Origin: Flavobacteriales bacterium UBA1958
GTDB taxonomy: Bacteria; Bacteroidota; Bacteroidia; Flavobacteriales_D; Sanyastnellaceae
Assembly: GCA_002336675.1 (NCBI GenBank)
Contig: DDEI01000017.1
Location: 1 to 14,480, forward strand
Reading direction: 5' to 3'
DNA: 14,480 nt
Part shown: in pieces, positions 1 through 7,489 of the stretch
Layout: the number at the start of each line of letters is the position of its first letter
Position numbering within the stretch: position 1 is the stretch's first letter
The notes under the pieces: generated by a model
What the model was told of the DNA's origin: nothing
The model's input: the letters and a program-made list of their open reading frames with translations, nothing else
Database searches by the model: none
Program-made: the position numbers and the translations under genes

Positions 1-2280
1 TGCTTCTTTGATAGTAAAGATGTGTGCTTCTTTTTCTAGTAATTCTGGCGTGAGTTCTCTTAGTACTGAGTAGTCATCCACTATGAAAAATCCTCTTCCG
101 AAGGAGGCACATACCACATCGTTTTCTCTGCGTTGCAACGCTATATCTCTAATAGCCACCGTAGGAATTCCACTTGTGAATTGTGTCCATTCCTCTCCAC
201 CATTAACTGTAAAAAACAATCCAAATTCAGTTCCTGCAAAAAGCAAGTCTTTGTTCACGTGGTCTTGCGCAATAGAATACACAGAACCTCGCTCTGGAAG
301 GTTTCCAGAGATAGAAGTCCATGAGTCTCCTTGGTCATTGCTGCGCAGAACATACGGATTAAAATCACCATTTTTATGATTATTAAACACCGCGAAAACC
401 GTATTATCATCATGCATTGAAGCTAATACTTGGTTCACGTACGTGCGCTCTGGAACTCCTGGGAAAGAACTCATCTTAGCCCAGTTTCCGTCACCATCTT
501 TGCTATGAATTAGCCCATCATCAGTTCCCGCATAGAGAAGTCCTTCTTTCTTAGCGGACTCGTCAAACGCCACTATGTTTCCGTAAATACTGGTGGACTT
601 GTTCTTCATCACCGCGTCTATTCCCCATACACGGCCCATTGTTTTGAACGTATTCCTGTCCTCATTTCTAGAAAGGTCTTCACTGATGACCTCCCAACTG
701 TCACCCCGATTATCTGATTTGAATACTTTATTTGCACAGAAATACAGCCGCTCTGGTTTGTGCGGGCTGATGAGTAATGGCGCATCCCAATTCCAACGGT
801 AAGCAGCCTCTCCAACTCTAGGTTGTGGTTGAATACCTATACGCTGACCGGATTTTTTATCATATCTAATCAACCAACCATACTGTGCTTGACCATAAAC
901 TATGTTCTCATTAGAAGGGTCTATCTGCGGTTCGAAACCGTCTCCGCCATTTGTGATAATCCAATCTTGGTTAAGAATGCCCGCATTGTTTAACGTTCTA
1001 GAAGGTCCACCCTGTGTATTGTTATCTTGAGTTCCACCATAAACATTGTAAAATGGTTCTGCTTGGTCCACCGCCACTCTGTAAAATTGTGTCACAGGCA
1101 GATTTGGCTTGTATGCCCAATCTTTAGCATGATTATGTGTTTCATACAATCCACCATCACATCCTACTATCCAGTGATCGGTGTTTTGTGGGTCTATCCA
1201 AATACAGTGGTTATCCACATGCTTGGATTTCTCTCCTGTTTTATAAAATGTCTTTCCTCCATCTTCAGTGTGGTGAAGCCATGTGTTCATGGAAAACACC
1301 TTGTCCTCATCATAAGGATCACAAATGATTTCTTGGTAATAGTTTCCACTGGTTGAATAATCGCTCATTTTAGAGAAGCTAGCGCCCCGATTGGAAGAAC
1401 GGTAAAAGCCTCCACCTTCAGTAGCCTTTATGATGGCATAAACCACATCAGTATTGGCTGGCGAAACAGCTATCCCTATTCTTCCCATATCTCCAGCTGG
1501 CAGTCCATTCTCTAACTTATCCCAGTCTTTTCCTCCGTTTTCAGTTTTGTAAAGTGCGGTTTCTGGGCCACCATCTATATACGTATACACATGTCTTCTT
1601 CTCTGGTGTGCCGCTGCATAAATTACCTCCGGATTTCTCGGGTCGAACGCTATTTCAGAAACTCCCGTGTCCTTAGAAATCTCCAAGATCAGCTCCCAAT
1701 TTTCTCCTCCATCTGTAGTTTTGTAAACGCCTCTTTCACCGCCTTCACTCCACAAGGGACCGTAAGCTGACACGTAAACCGTGTTTTGATCTGTAGGATG
1801 AATAAGGATGTTTCCAATGTGCTCACTCTCTTTCAAGCCCATATTCTTAAACGTAGCTCCACCATCTTCCGATTTATAAACTCCATCTCCGTAGGCTACA
1901 GAACGCTGGTTGTTATTCTCTCCTGTTCCTATCCACAAAACATGTTCATTAGAAGGAGCTATAGAGACGCATCCTATAGAATAGGACCCGTGAGAATCAA
2001 AGATAGGTTCGTAAGTAGTTCCAGCATTGGTTGTTTTCCAAACGCCACCAGAAGCCACAGCCACATAATACTCAAAAGTATTACTAGGATTCACTGCTAA
2101 ATCTGCTATCCTACCAGAGGTTAACGCTGGTCCTATTCCTCTCACATTTAGCCCTGAAACCAGATCGGAACTATAGGTAAGTTCTTTGTCTTCAGTTTTA
2201 TTCTTGTTCTTTTTTTGCGCTGCAATGTCTGTGGAAAAAGCCACAAGAAATACAGTCAGCAGGATGGTTAATCGAGTCAT
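1..2280 (-). CDS. Secreted Asp-box (BNR/sortilin-like) beta-propeller protein, N-terminal 760 codons
   Basis: The frame is open from an ATG at 2280 to the left edge, 760 codons without a stop, so the C-terminus lies outside the window. Residues 1 to about 21 form a signal peptide (MTRLTILLTVFLVAFS, then IAAQ), followed by a lysine-rich linker. The rest carries at least ten Asp-box hairpins of the form S/T-x-D/N-x-G-x-x-W/F, near residues 83, 137, 188, 246, 295, 338, 522, 593, 647 and 691 (for example TTDGGENW, SNDQGDSW), plus a degenerate copy near 381. Such repeats build the blades of sialidase- and VPS10/sortilin-type propellers. Flavobacterial relatives are often annotated 'glycosyl hydrolase' or VPS10-domain protein and are around 1,000 residues long, so a few hundred residues are probably missing. 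No catalytic function can be assigned; export to the periplasm or surface is inferred. A TATATTTG box lies 19 nt upstream of the ATG. Confidence 0.88.
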   Translation of the reverse strand, partial: MTRLTILLTVFLVAFSTDIAAQKKNKNKTEDKELTYSSDLVSGLNVRGIGPALTSGRIADLAVNPSNTFEYYVAVASGGVWKTTNAGTTYEPIFDSHGSYSIGCVSIAPSNEHVLWIGTGENNNQRSVAYGDGVYKSEDGGATFKNMGLKESEHIGNILIHPTDQNTVYVSAYGPLWSEGGERGVYKTTDGGENWELILEISKDTGVSEIAFDPRNPEVIYAAAHQRRRHVYTYIDGGPETALYKTENGGKDWDKLENGLPAGDMGRIGIAVSPANTDVVYAIIKATEGGGFYRSSNRGASFSKMSDYSTSGNYYQEIICDPYDEDKVFSMNTWLHHTEDGGKTFYKTGEKSKHVDNHCIWIDPQNTDHWIVGCDGGLYETHNHAKDWAYKPNLPVTQFYRVAVDQAEPFYNVYGGTQDNNTQGGPSRTLNNAGILNQDWIITNGGDGFEPQIDPSNENIVYGQAQYGWLIRYDKKSGQRIGIQPQPRVGEAAYRWNWDAPLLISPHKPERLYFCANKVFKSDNRGDSWEVISEDLSRNEDRNTFKTMGRVWGIDAVMKNKSTSIYGNIVAFDESAKKEGLLYAGTDDGLIHSKDGDGNWAKMSSFPGVPERTYVNQVLASMHDDNTVFAVFNNHKNGDFNPYVLRSNDQGDSWTSISGNLPERGSVYSIAQDHVNKDLLFAGTEFGLFFTVNGGEEWTQFTSGIPTVAIRDIALQRRENDVVCASFGRGFFIVDDYSVLRELTPELLEKEAHIFTIKEA

Positions 2281-2299
2281 TTTGAGGTGAGGTTTGTAG

Positions 2300-2307
2300 C
2301 AAATATA
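2300..2307 (-). promoter_or_regulatory. Candidate -7 promoter box for the Asp-box protein gene
   Basis: On the minus strand this reads TATATTTG, an exact match to the Bacteroidota TAnnTTTG element, and lies 19 nt before the ATG at 2280. I see no TTG or TTTG -33 element at 17-23 bp, so the call rests on the -7 box and its position. Confidence 0.45.
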
Positions 2308-2369
2308 GAGTACTCAATATCTCTTTATAGATTTTAAACAATTAAAAAATAAATAGGCCATTTGGTGAA

Positions 2370-3419
2370 CTAAACTTTGCTCCCTCCAGACATCATCTCT
2401 GCCATCATTCTAGTCGATGGAATCTGCTCTAGAATTATCTTTAGAATTACTGTGATAGGAATGGCCATAATTAACCCTGGCACTCCCCAGATGAATCCCC
2501 AGAGCATAAGCATAACAAGCACTGTAACAACGTTTAAAGAGAATGTTTTACCCATAAATATCGGCTCCAGAACAGCTCCAAACAGCACTTGAACTCCTGT
2601 GATTGTAAGAGAAAAGGCTAACAAAACAGTATAAGCTTCTATCTCTACAAAGGCGAATATGGACAGGAGCACAACAGAAATCACACTTCCAACCATCTGA
2701 ACGAAGTTGATTAAAAAGGCAAACACTCCCCAGAAAATAGGGAAACTCACATCGAAAGAGTAACACGCTATAGAGAATCCTACTCCCGTACCAAAACTCA
2801 CTAGGAATTTAACAATCAGAAACCGAGCAATGTCTTTTTCTATTTTTAGAAATGTCCTGATGGACATGCTCTTCGATTTAAAAATAGCCTTGGTTAATAC
2901 TCTCTCAAAATTAAACGAATCCATTAAGAGAAGTACTCCAAAGAAAATGGTCATTAGCGCCATGGTCAAAGTATCTCCAATAAAATCTAAGGTATTTCCA
3001 AAATTCCCAAATACATTGGCTTGGCTGAGGTAGTGAAGTAAGACATTGTCATTTCCGATTCTTTCTATGCCAAAGAAACTCTCTACATTACCGATAAGAA
3101 GAGTGAACTTACTTTCTGCTTTTTGAAAGAAATGACTATCTGCATTTATTATTTCTCTACTCGATAATTTAACTAGCTCACCGAACAACTTTAATATCAG
3201 CGCAATGATCCCTATTATCACTCCTATGCTCAGCCACTTAGGCAATCCTTTAGTTCTAAGCCATCTCATGATGGGTAAGAAAAGCAATGCCATAAACATT
3301 CCAAAAGTCAATGGAATGAAAATAAATGATAGAATTTTAAGTAGGTAAAAAACCAAAACGACAACCATGATCAACAGCAGGTTGTTTGTTCTGTTTAAAT
3401 TATTTAGGCTTGAGCTCAT
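2370..3419 (-). CDS. AI-2E family transporter (UPF0118 membrane permease)
   Basis: A 349-residue polytopic inner-membrane protein with hydrophobic segments at about 14-52 (two), 62-82, 145-167, 200-220, 225-250, 262-285 and 295-328. The C-terminal half carries family landmarks: FPIFWGVFAFLINFVQMVG near 226-244, a V/LEPIFMGKTFSLN stretch near 284-296, and WGFIWGVPGLIMAIP near 307-321. The length is typical for PF01594. Members include the E. coli autoinducer-2 exporter TqsA, but others act as Na+/H+ or other ion antiporters, and quorum-signal export cannot be inferred from the family name. The ATG at 3419 begins a normal N-terminus (MSSSLNNLNR). The gene is transcribed toward the Asp-box gene with an 89-bp gap and is divergent from the pirin gene. 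No clear promoter box is visible upstream. Confidence 0.9.
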   Translation of the reverse strand: MSSSLNNLNRTNNLLLIMVVVLVFYLLKILSFIFIPLTFGMFMALLFLPIMRWLRTKGLPKWLSIGVIIGIIALILKLFGELVKLSSREIINADSHFFQKAESKFTLLIGNVESFFGIERIGNDNVLLHYLSQANVFGNFGNTLDFIGDTLTMALMTIFFGVLLLMDSFNFERVLTKAIFKSKSMSIRTFLKIEKDIARFLIVKFLVSFGTGVGFSIACYSFDVSFPIFWGVFAFLINFVQMVGSVISVVLLSIFAFVEIEAYTVLLAFSLTITGVQVLFGAVLEPIFMGKTFSLNVVTVLVMLMLWGFIWGVPGLIMAIPITVILKIILEQIPSTRMMAEMMSGGSKV

Positions 3420-3500
3420 TTAAGTTTATTAGCTAAGCTAAGGTACATTTAAAAACAAGCTCCTATTGGTAAAAATTCCCAATATTAAACTTCTTGACTG

Positions 3501-3531
3501 AATCATAATCAAGGATTACAATCCTATGATT
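3501..3531. promoter_or_regulatory. Interrupted inverted repeat in the divergent AI-2E/pirin intergenic region
   Basis: AATCATA (3501-3507) and TATGATT (3525-3531) are perfect 7-bp inverted arms 17 nt apart. Nested inside is AGGATT (3512-3517), AC, AATCCT (3520-3525). The element lies 67 bp before the pirin ATG and about 80 bp before the transporter ATG, a position suited to an operator, and no T-run follows as in a terminator. It contains one copy of a 14-bp motif found in two other intergenic regions. Function is inferred. Confidence 0.35.
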
Positions 3532-3533
3532 AA
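3520..3533 (+). promoter_or_regulatory. Copy 1 of the shared 14-bp motif AWYCCTATGATWAA
   Basis: Reads AATCCTATGATTAA, 65 bp before the pirin start. Two related copies lie at 6408-6421 (minus) and 14086-14099 (plus), all non-coding. A common regulator site is possible but unproven. Confidence 0.3.
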
Positions 3534-3598
3534 CAATAACTTATCACTTGTTAACCTAGATCAATAGATACAGCCATTTTAAGAATTAATTTTAGTGC

Positions 3599-4741
3599 AT
3601 GGAAAAGAAAAACAACAGAAGGGGTTTTTTAAAAAAAGCCACAATAGTTACTTCTGGAGGTTTGCTGGCAGCTACTGCTGCCTTTACCTTTAAATCTGAA
3701 TCAGAAAATCACCAAGAAACAAAATATAGTATGCCAGTTATTAAGCGAATTCAGCCACTTGGTTTCCAATGGGAAACCCAAGATCCATTTCTGTTTTGTG
3801 TTCATCATGAGGATGCTTACCCAAAAGGAAATGAAAAACAAGGTCCCGCAGCTAGTTTAACGGGAAGAAACATAGGTCAAGATTTTTTAATAAAAGATGG
3901 CTGGAGAATGTACCACGGTGAAAACGTGCCTGGGTTTCCTGGTCACCCTCACAGAGGATTCGAAACTATAACAGTAGTAAGAGAAGGAATGGTGGATCAT
4001 ACGGATTCTACGGGAGCTTCTGGCAGATATGGTAATGGTGATGTACAGTGGATGACTTCCGGGAAAGGGGTACAGCATGCAGAAATGTTTCCTTTAGTGA
4101 AAGATACTGAAGATAACCCCCTCGAATTATTCCAGATATGGCTTAACCTACCAAAGAAGGATAAATTTGTAGAGCCACATTTTAAAATGTTATGGGCAGA
4201 ATCTATTCCTAAATATGAGCATCTAGATGAAACCGGAAAGGTCAGTATAGAAGTGATCGTGGGAAAGGTAGGAGAAGAAAAAGCTCCGACTCCTCCACCG
4301 AATTCATGGGCTTTTTCTGAGGAAAATGATGTAGCTGTTTGGAATATTAAAATGGATAAAGGTGCTAAATGGACGTTACCTAAAGCGAAAGATGGGGTGA
4401 ACAGAACGATTTATTTCTATAAAGGAAATGAACTCAAAATTGAAGGTGAAACCCTTGGAAATTATCATTCTGCCGATGTTAGAGCTGACGTAGACTTGGT
4501 TCTAGAAAGTGGAGCTGAAGAGAGTCATATATTGATATTGCAAGGCAAACCTATAGGAGAACCTGTAGTTCAGCACGGACCTTTCGTAATGAATACAAAA
4601 GAGGAAATTAGACAAGCATTTGCAGACTATCAGAACACCCGGTTTGGCGGATGGCCGTGGAATGAATCTGGACCAGTTCACCCGAGAACGAAAGGACGTT
4701 TTGCCCAGCATGCTGATGGCAAATTTGAAGATAAGAGTTAA
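3599..4741 (+). CDS. Pirin-family bicupin with twin-arginine signal sequence
   Basis: A 380-residue protein. Residues 45 to about 345 match the pirin double cupin. The N-terminal cupin has the metal ligands of human pirin in place: H116 and H118 in GHPHRGFET, then H160 and E162 in GVQHAEMFP. The C-terminal tail (FGGWPW, then GPVHPRTKGRFAQHADG) is typical of bacterial pirins. Pirins are Fe(II) proteins, some with quercetin 2,3-dioxygenase activity; the substrate here is unknown. The unusual part is the N-terminus: NRRGFLKK at residues 6-13, then a hydrophobic stretch to about residue 31, the layout of a Tat signal. An internal ATG at 3731 (MPVIKRIQPLGF) would give an ordinary cytosolic pirin, but the upstream in-frame extension looks like a designed signal, so I keep 3599. 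There is no Shine-Dalgarno; a near-match box, TAATTTTA, lies at 3587-3594. The gene is alone on its strand and ends at a strong terminator. Confidence 0.9.
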   Translation: MEKKNNRRGFLKKATIVTSGGLLAATAAFTFKSESENHQETKYSMPVIKRIQPLGFQWETQDPFLFCVHHEDAYPKGNEKQGPAASLTGRNIGQDFLIKDGWRMYHGENVPGFPGHPHRGFETITVVREGMVDHTDSTGASGRYGNGDVQWMTSGKGVQHAEMFPLVKDTEDNPLELFQIWLNLPKKDKFVEPHFKMLWAESIPKYEHLDETGKVSIEVIVGKVGEEKAPTPPPNSWAFSEENDVAVWNIKMDKGAKWTLPKAKDGVNRTIYFYKGNELKIEGETLGNYHSADVRADVDLVLESGAEESHILILQGKPIGEPVVQHGPFVMNTKEEIRQAFADYQNTRFGGWPWNESGPVHPRTKGRFAQHADGKFEDKS

Positions 4742-4801
4742 TTTATAGAATAGTTAAAACTAAATATCTCCGACTGATTATCCGAGATAGCTTCTAAAAC
4801 T

Positions 4802-4839
4802 AAAAAGCCCCATTCAGGAATTCTGAATGGGGCTTTTTT
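4802..4839. terminator. Strong bidirectional rho-independent terminator
   Basis: A perfect 16-bp stem (arms 4802-4817 and 4823-4838, containing GCCCCATTCAG and its complement) closes a 5-nt GAATT loop. A-rich DNA lies on the left and a T-run (4834-4839) on the right, so it can work in both directions. It lies 60 bp after the pirin stop and 28 bp beyond the stop of the convergent PLP enzyme gene, and so serves both. Confidence 0.93.
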
Positions 4840-4866
4840 ATATTCTAGTAAGTTCTCTTTATTTAC

Positions 4867-6111
4867 TTATGACCAGCTAGCGATTTTCTCAGCTGCATAA
4901 TCTCCTGCAGCTAATTTTTCTTTCATATTGGTAAAAGTATCTATCGTATACTTTACATCCTCCAGAGTATGAACTGCAGTAGGTATTAACCTCAGCATGA
5001 TTACTTCCTTAGGTACTACTGGATAAACTACTATCGAACAGAAAATACCATGATTTTCTCTAAGATCTAACGTAAGGTTAGTGGCCTCTCCTAATGTTCC
5101 TGATAGGAATACCGGAGTAACTGCTGAGTTGGTAGCTCCTATGTTAAATCCTGCAGACTTTAATCCTGTTTGTAACGCTGTAGCTATTTTCCAAAGATTG
5201 TCTTTAAACTCCGGACGAGTTCTTAGCATGTCTAACCTTTTAAGTGCTCCTATTACTATCGGCATAGGTAAAGACTTAGCATACGTTTGAGAACGCATGT
5301 TATATCTCATGTAATCGATGATTTGCTCATCTGATGAAATAAACGCTCCTATAGTAGCCATAGATTTAGCGAACGTTCCGAAATAAACATCTATCTCGTC
5401 CTGCACTCCTTGAAAATCTCCAGCTCCTCTTCCGTTCTCTCCCACAGTTCCAAACCCGTGTGCGTCATCCACAAATAATCTGAAACCATATTCTTTCTTA
5501 TAAGAAACTATTTCTTTTAGCTTTCCTTGGTCTCCAGCCATACCGAAAACACCCTCTGTTACTACTAAAATTCCTCCTCCAGTAGTTTCTGTTAATCTTT
5601 TAGCTCTGTCTAACTGCTTCACGAAGCTATCCATGTCATTATGCTGATAAACAAATCTTTTACCCTGATGCAGCCTAACTCCGTCTACCATACACGCGTG
5701 GGACTCAGAGTCATAAACGATTACATCGTTTCTATCTACTAAAGCCTCTATACAAGACATACAGCCTTGGTATCCAAAATTTAATAAATAAGTATCTTCC
5801 TTTTGCATGAACTCTGAAAGCTCATTCTCTAACTCTTCATGGTATTTAGTCTGTCCAGACATCATTCTAGCACCCATAGGATATCCCATACCCCATTCCT
5901 TTGCTGCATCTGCATCTACTTTCCTAACTTCAGGATGATTTGCTAATCCACAGTAATTATTTACAGACCATACTAAAACATCTTTCCCTCTAAAGATCAT
6001 TCTGTTAGAAATCTCTCCTTCTAATTTAGGGAAGGTAAAATAACCATGTGTTTGTTTTGAGTGCTTTCCTAACGGTCCCCTATTATTCCTTATTTTTTCG
6101 AATATATCCAA
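4867..6111 (-). CDS. PLP-dependent alpha-oxoamine synthase (serine palmitoyltransferase / cysteate acyltransferase / KBL-like)
   Basis: A 414-residue fold-type I PLP enzyme that would condense an amino acid with an acyl-CoA or acyl-ACP and release CO2. Visible features are H138 in SESHACMVDG (stacks on the cofactor ring), D215 and H218 in VDDAHGFGTVG, and the Schiff-base lysine K249 in FGTFAKSMATIGAF. The family includes glycine C-acetyltransferase, AONS, 5-aminolevulinate synthase, serine palmitoyltransferase and cysteate fatty-acyl transferase. The N-terminus (FEKIRNNRGPLGK, then GYFTFPKLEGEI) and YPMGARMMSGQTKYHEELE in place of the usual GSR motif resemble a clade common in flavobacteria and often loosely named KBL or AONS. 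No threonine dehydrogenase or biotin gene is nearby. A sphingoid or sulfonolipid base role is plausible but not shown. The start is TTG at 6111: an in-frame stop lies seven codons upstream and no ATG intervenes, and MDIF fits the expected N-terminus. Confidence 0.88.
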   Translation of the reverse strand: MDIFEKIRNNRGPLGKHSKQTHGYFTFPKLEGEISNRMIFRGKDVLVWSVNNYCGLANHPEVRKVDADAAKEWGMGYPMGARMMSGQTKYHEELENELSEFMQKEDTYLLNFGYQGCMSCIEALVDRNDVIVYDSESHACMVDGVRLHQGKRFVYQHNDMDSFVKQLDRAKRLTETTGGGILVVTEGVFGMAGDQGKLKEIVSYKKEYGFRLFVDDAHGFGTVGENGRGAGDFQGVQDEIDVYFGTFAKSMATIGAFISSDEQIIDYMRYNMRSQTYAKSLPMPIVIGALKRLDMLRTRPEFKDNLWKIATALQTGLKSAGFNIGATNSAVTPVFLSGTLGEATNLTLDLRENHGIFCSIVVYPVVPKEVIMLRLIPTAVHTLEDVKYTIDTFTNMKEKLAAGDYAAEKIASWS

Positions 6112-6163
6112 GATCTTTTCGCTTTTTTATAAGCCGCGAAGGTACGAAGTAGCTTAAATTCAC

Positions 6164-6171
6164 CAAACTTA
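6164..6171 (-). promoter_or_regulatory. Candidate -7 promoter box for the PLP enzyme gene
   Basis: Reads TAAGTTTG on the minus strand, matching TAnnTTTG, 52 nt upstream of the TTG start at 6111. No -33 element is obvious at normal spacing. Confidence 0.35.
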
Positions 6172-6359
6172 TCCAAACTAAAGTTATTCGAATTTCATTT
6201 GAGTTAGAAACAATCGTTAAATCTACACCTACTTCTCAGCGCTAATGGTGTATATCCGCACAACTACTTTTAGATTAAAGGTATAAAAAAGTGAACTTTA
6301 GAAACAACTCTCTCAGGGTGATCAATCCACTATGGAAAATTCCGTGAGGTCTTGTGTAG

Positions 6360-6367
6360 TATATTTG
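6360..6367 (+). promoter_or_regulatory. Candidate -7 promoter box for the epimerase-GT2 unit
   Basis: TATATTTG matches TAnnTTTG and lies 63 nt before the epimerase ATG. A -33 TTG at the expected distance is not evident. Confidence 0.4.
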
Positions 6368-6407
6368 GAATCTTCATAAGGCAGAAACTTCAAACTCTAC
6401 TTATATT

Positions 6408-6421
6408 TTTATCATAGGAAT
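6408..6421 (-). promoter_or_regulatory. Copy 2 of the shared 14-bp motif AWYCCTATGATWAA
   Basis: On the minus strand reads ATTCCTATGATAAA. It ends 9 bp before the epimerase ATG and 41 bp past the candidate -7 box, so a bound protein there could block transcript elongation or, as RNA, affect initiation. Unlike the other two copies it has no matching inverted half nearby. Confidence 0.28.
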
Positions 6422-6430
6422 CACTAGCAA

Positions 6431-7486
6431 ATGAAAAGAATTTTAGTTACCGGAGCTGCAGGCTTTATAGGGTATCATACCGTTCAAAGGTTAATTAATG
6501 AAGGGCACTATGTGGTGGGGCTAGACAACCTAAATACCTACTATGATATTCGTCTGAAATTTGGAAGGTTAGAGAATATGGGGATATCTAGCTCTAAGCT
6601 ATTACAGGGGACACTACTTCCTAGTTATAAGTTTAAAAACTACCATTTCACACAGCTCAACTTAGTGGATAGAGCACCTCTTAACCAGCTATTTAAAGAT
6701 CAGAAATTTGATTACGTAGTAAATTTAGCCGCACAAGCTGGAGTGAGGTACAGTATAGAGAAACCGAGTGTATACATAGAATCTAACATAGTTGGATTTG
6801 CTAATATTTTAGAAGCTTGTAGGGATTTCGAGATAAAGCACCTTACCTATGCTAGTTCATCTAGCGTATACGGGCTTAATGAATCTGTTCCTTTTTCCAC
6901 TCAAGATTCTACGAATCATCCTATGAGTTTATACGCTGCTACTAAAAAATCAAATGAGTTATTAGCCCATACCTACAGCCATCTTTTCCAGCTTCCTACC
7001 TCAGGAATACGCTTTTTTACGGTTTATGGCCCATGGGGAAGACCAGACATGGCTTATTATATATTCGCTAATAAAATTAAGTCTGGTGAAAAAATAGATG
7101 TCTACAATAATGGTATCATGGAACGTGACTTCACTTATGTAGACGACATAGTAGAGGGAACAATTAAAGTATTAAAACAACCCCCTGTTGCCTCTGTAAA
7201 TTGGAACCCGCTAAATCCTCAGGCTGACAGCTCATCTGCTCCTTACAGAATATATAACATAGGCGCTAATGAACCCGTCAAACTTATGGACTTCATAAAC
7301 ACGTTAGAAGAGTCTTTAGGGATTAAAGCAGAACTAAATTATATGCCTATTCAGCCAGGAGATGTCACTAAAACTTGGGCTAACGTAGATAACTTGATAA
7401 ATGATTTTGATTATTCGCCAAAAACTTCTTTAAAAGACGGAATTTCGCAGTTCGTAAATTGGTATAAAGAATTCCACAAAGCATAG
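6431..7486 (+). CDS. UDP-glucuronate 4-epimerase-like NAD-dependent sugar epimerase
   Basis: A 351-residue extended short-chain dehydrogenase. The Rossmann motif GAAGFIG is at 8-14, with the NAD-ribose aspartate in GLDNLNTYYD (about 30-39). The catalytic serine lies in YASSSSVYG (140-148) and the Y168xxxK172 pair in LYAATKKSNELLAHTYSHLF. The signatures AAQAGVRYS (100-108), RFFTVYGPWGRPDMA (194-208) and ERDFTYVDDIVEG (231-243) are those of UDP-GlcA 4-epimerases (capsular CapI / rhizobial LpsL type) rather than UDP-galactose GalE. The expected reaction is UDP-glucuronate to UDP-galacturonate in the cytosol, supplying surface polysaccharide or lipid A. Relative to short homologues there is a small insertion at about 53-70 (SSSKLLQGTLLPSY). 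The GT2 gene starts 3 nt after its stop, so the two are very likely cotranscribed. There is no Shine-Dalgarno. Confidence 0.88.
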   Translation: MKRILVTGAAGFIGYHTVQRLINEGHYVVGLDNLNTYYDIRLKFGRLENMGISSSKLLQGTLLPSYKFKNYHFTQLNLVDRAPLNQLFKDQKFDYVVNLAAQAGVRYSIEKPSVYIESNIVGFANILEACRDFEIKHLTYASSSSVYGLNESVPFSTQDSTNHPMSLYAATKKSNELLAHTYSHLFQLPTSGIRFFTVYGPWGRPDMAYYIFANKIKSGEKIDVYNNGIMERDFTYVDDIVEGTIKVLKQPPVASVNWNPLNPQADSSSAPYRIYNIGANEPVKLMDFINTLEESLGIKAELNYMPIQPGDVTKTWANVDNLINDFDYSPKTSLKDGISQFVNWYKEFHKA

Positions 7487-7489
7487 CAC

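Larger units (their letters stand above)
6112..6430. other. 319-bp non-coding gap between divergent genes
   Basis: Only ORFs of about 15 codons or fewer occur here, with no family resemblance. The gap holds a TAAGTTTG box facing left (6164-6171), a TATATTTG box facing right (6360-6367) and one copy of the shared 14-bp motif next to the epimerase start. I see no RNA gene, strong hairpin or repeat array. Confidence 0.6.

Noticed and set aside
83..2100. Several plus-strand ORFs of 60-110 codons (83-379, 593-802, 1027-1356, 1786-2100)
   Set aside because: They lie antisense to the continuous 760-codon Asp-box frame, have no family resemblance, and show the odd cysteine/serine-rich composition of shadow frames.
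2370..3419. Reading the AI-2E family protein as evidence of quorum sensing
   Set aside because: The family name comes from one E. coli member; no luxS or signal receptor is present, and many members transport ions.
4802..4839. Perfect 16-bp inverted repeat as a possible mobile-element end or attachment site
   Set aside because: GC-rich stem, short loop, flanking A and T runs and position between two convergent stops make it an ordinary bidirectional terminator; no transposase or duplication is nearby.
6230..6410. Two tiny ORFs (about 13 and 15 codons) starting at ATGs in the 319-bp gap
   Set aside because: Too short, no hydrophobic or toxin-like pattern, no good start context; expected by chance in AT-rich DNA.
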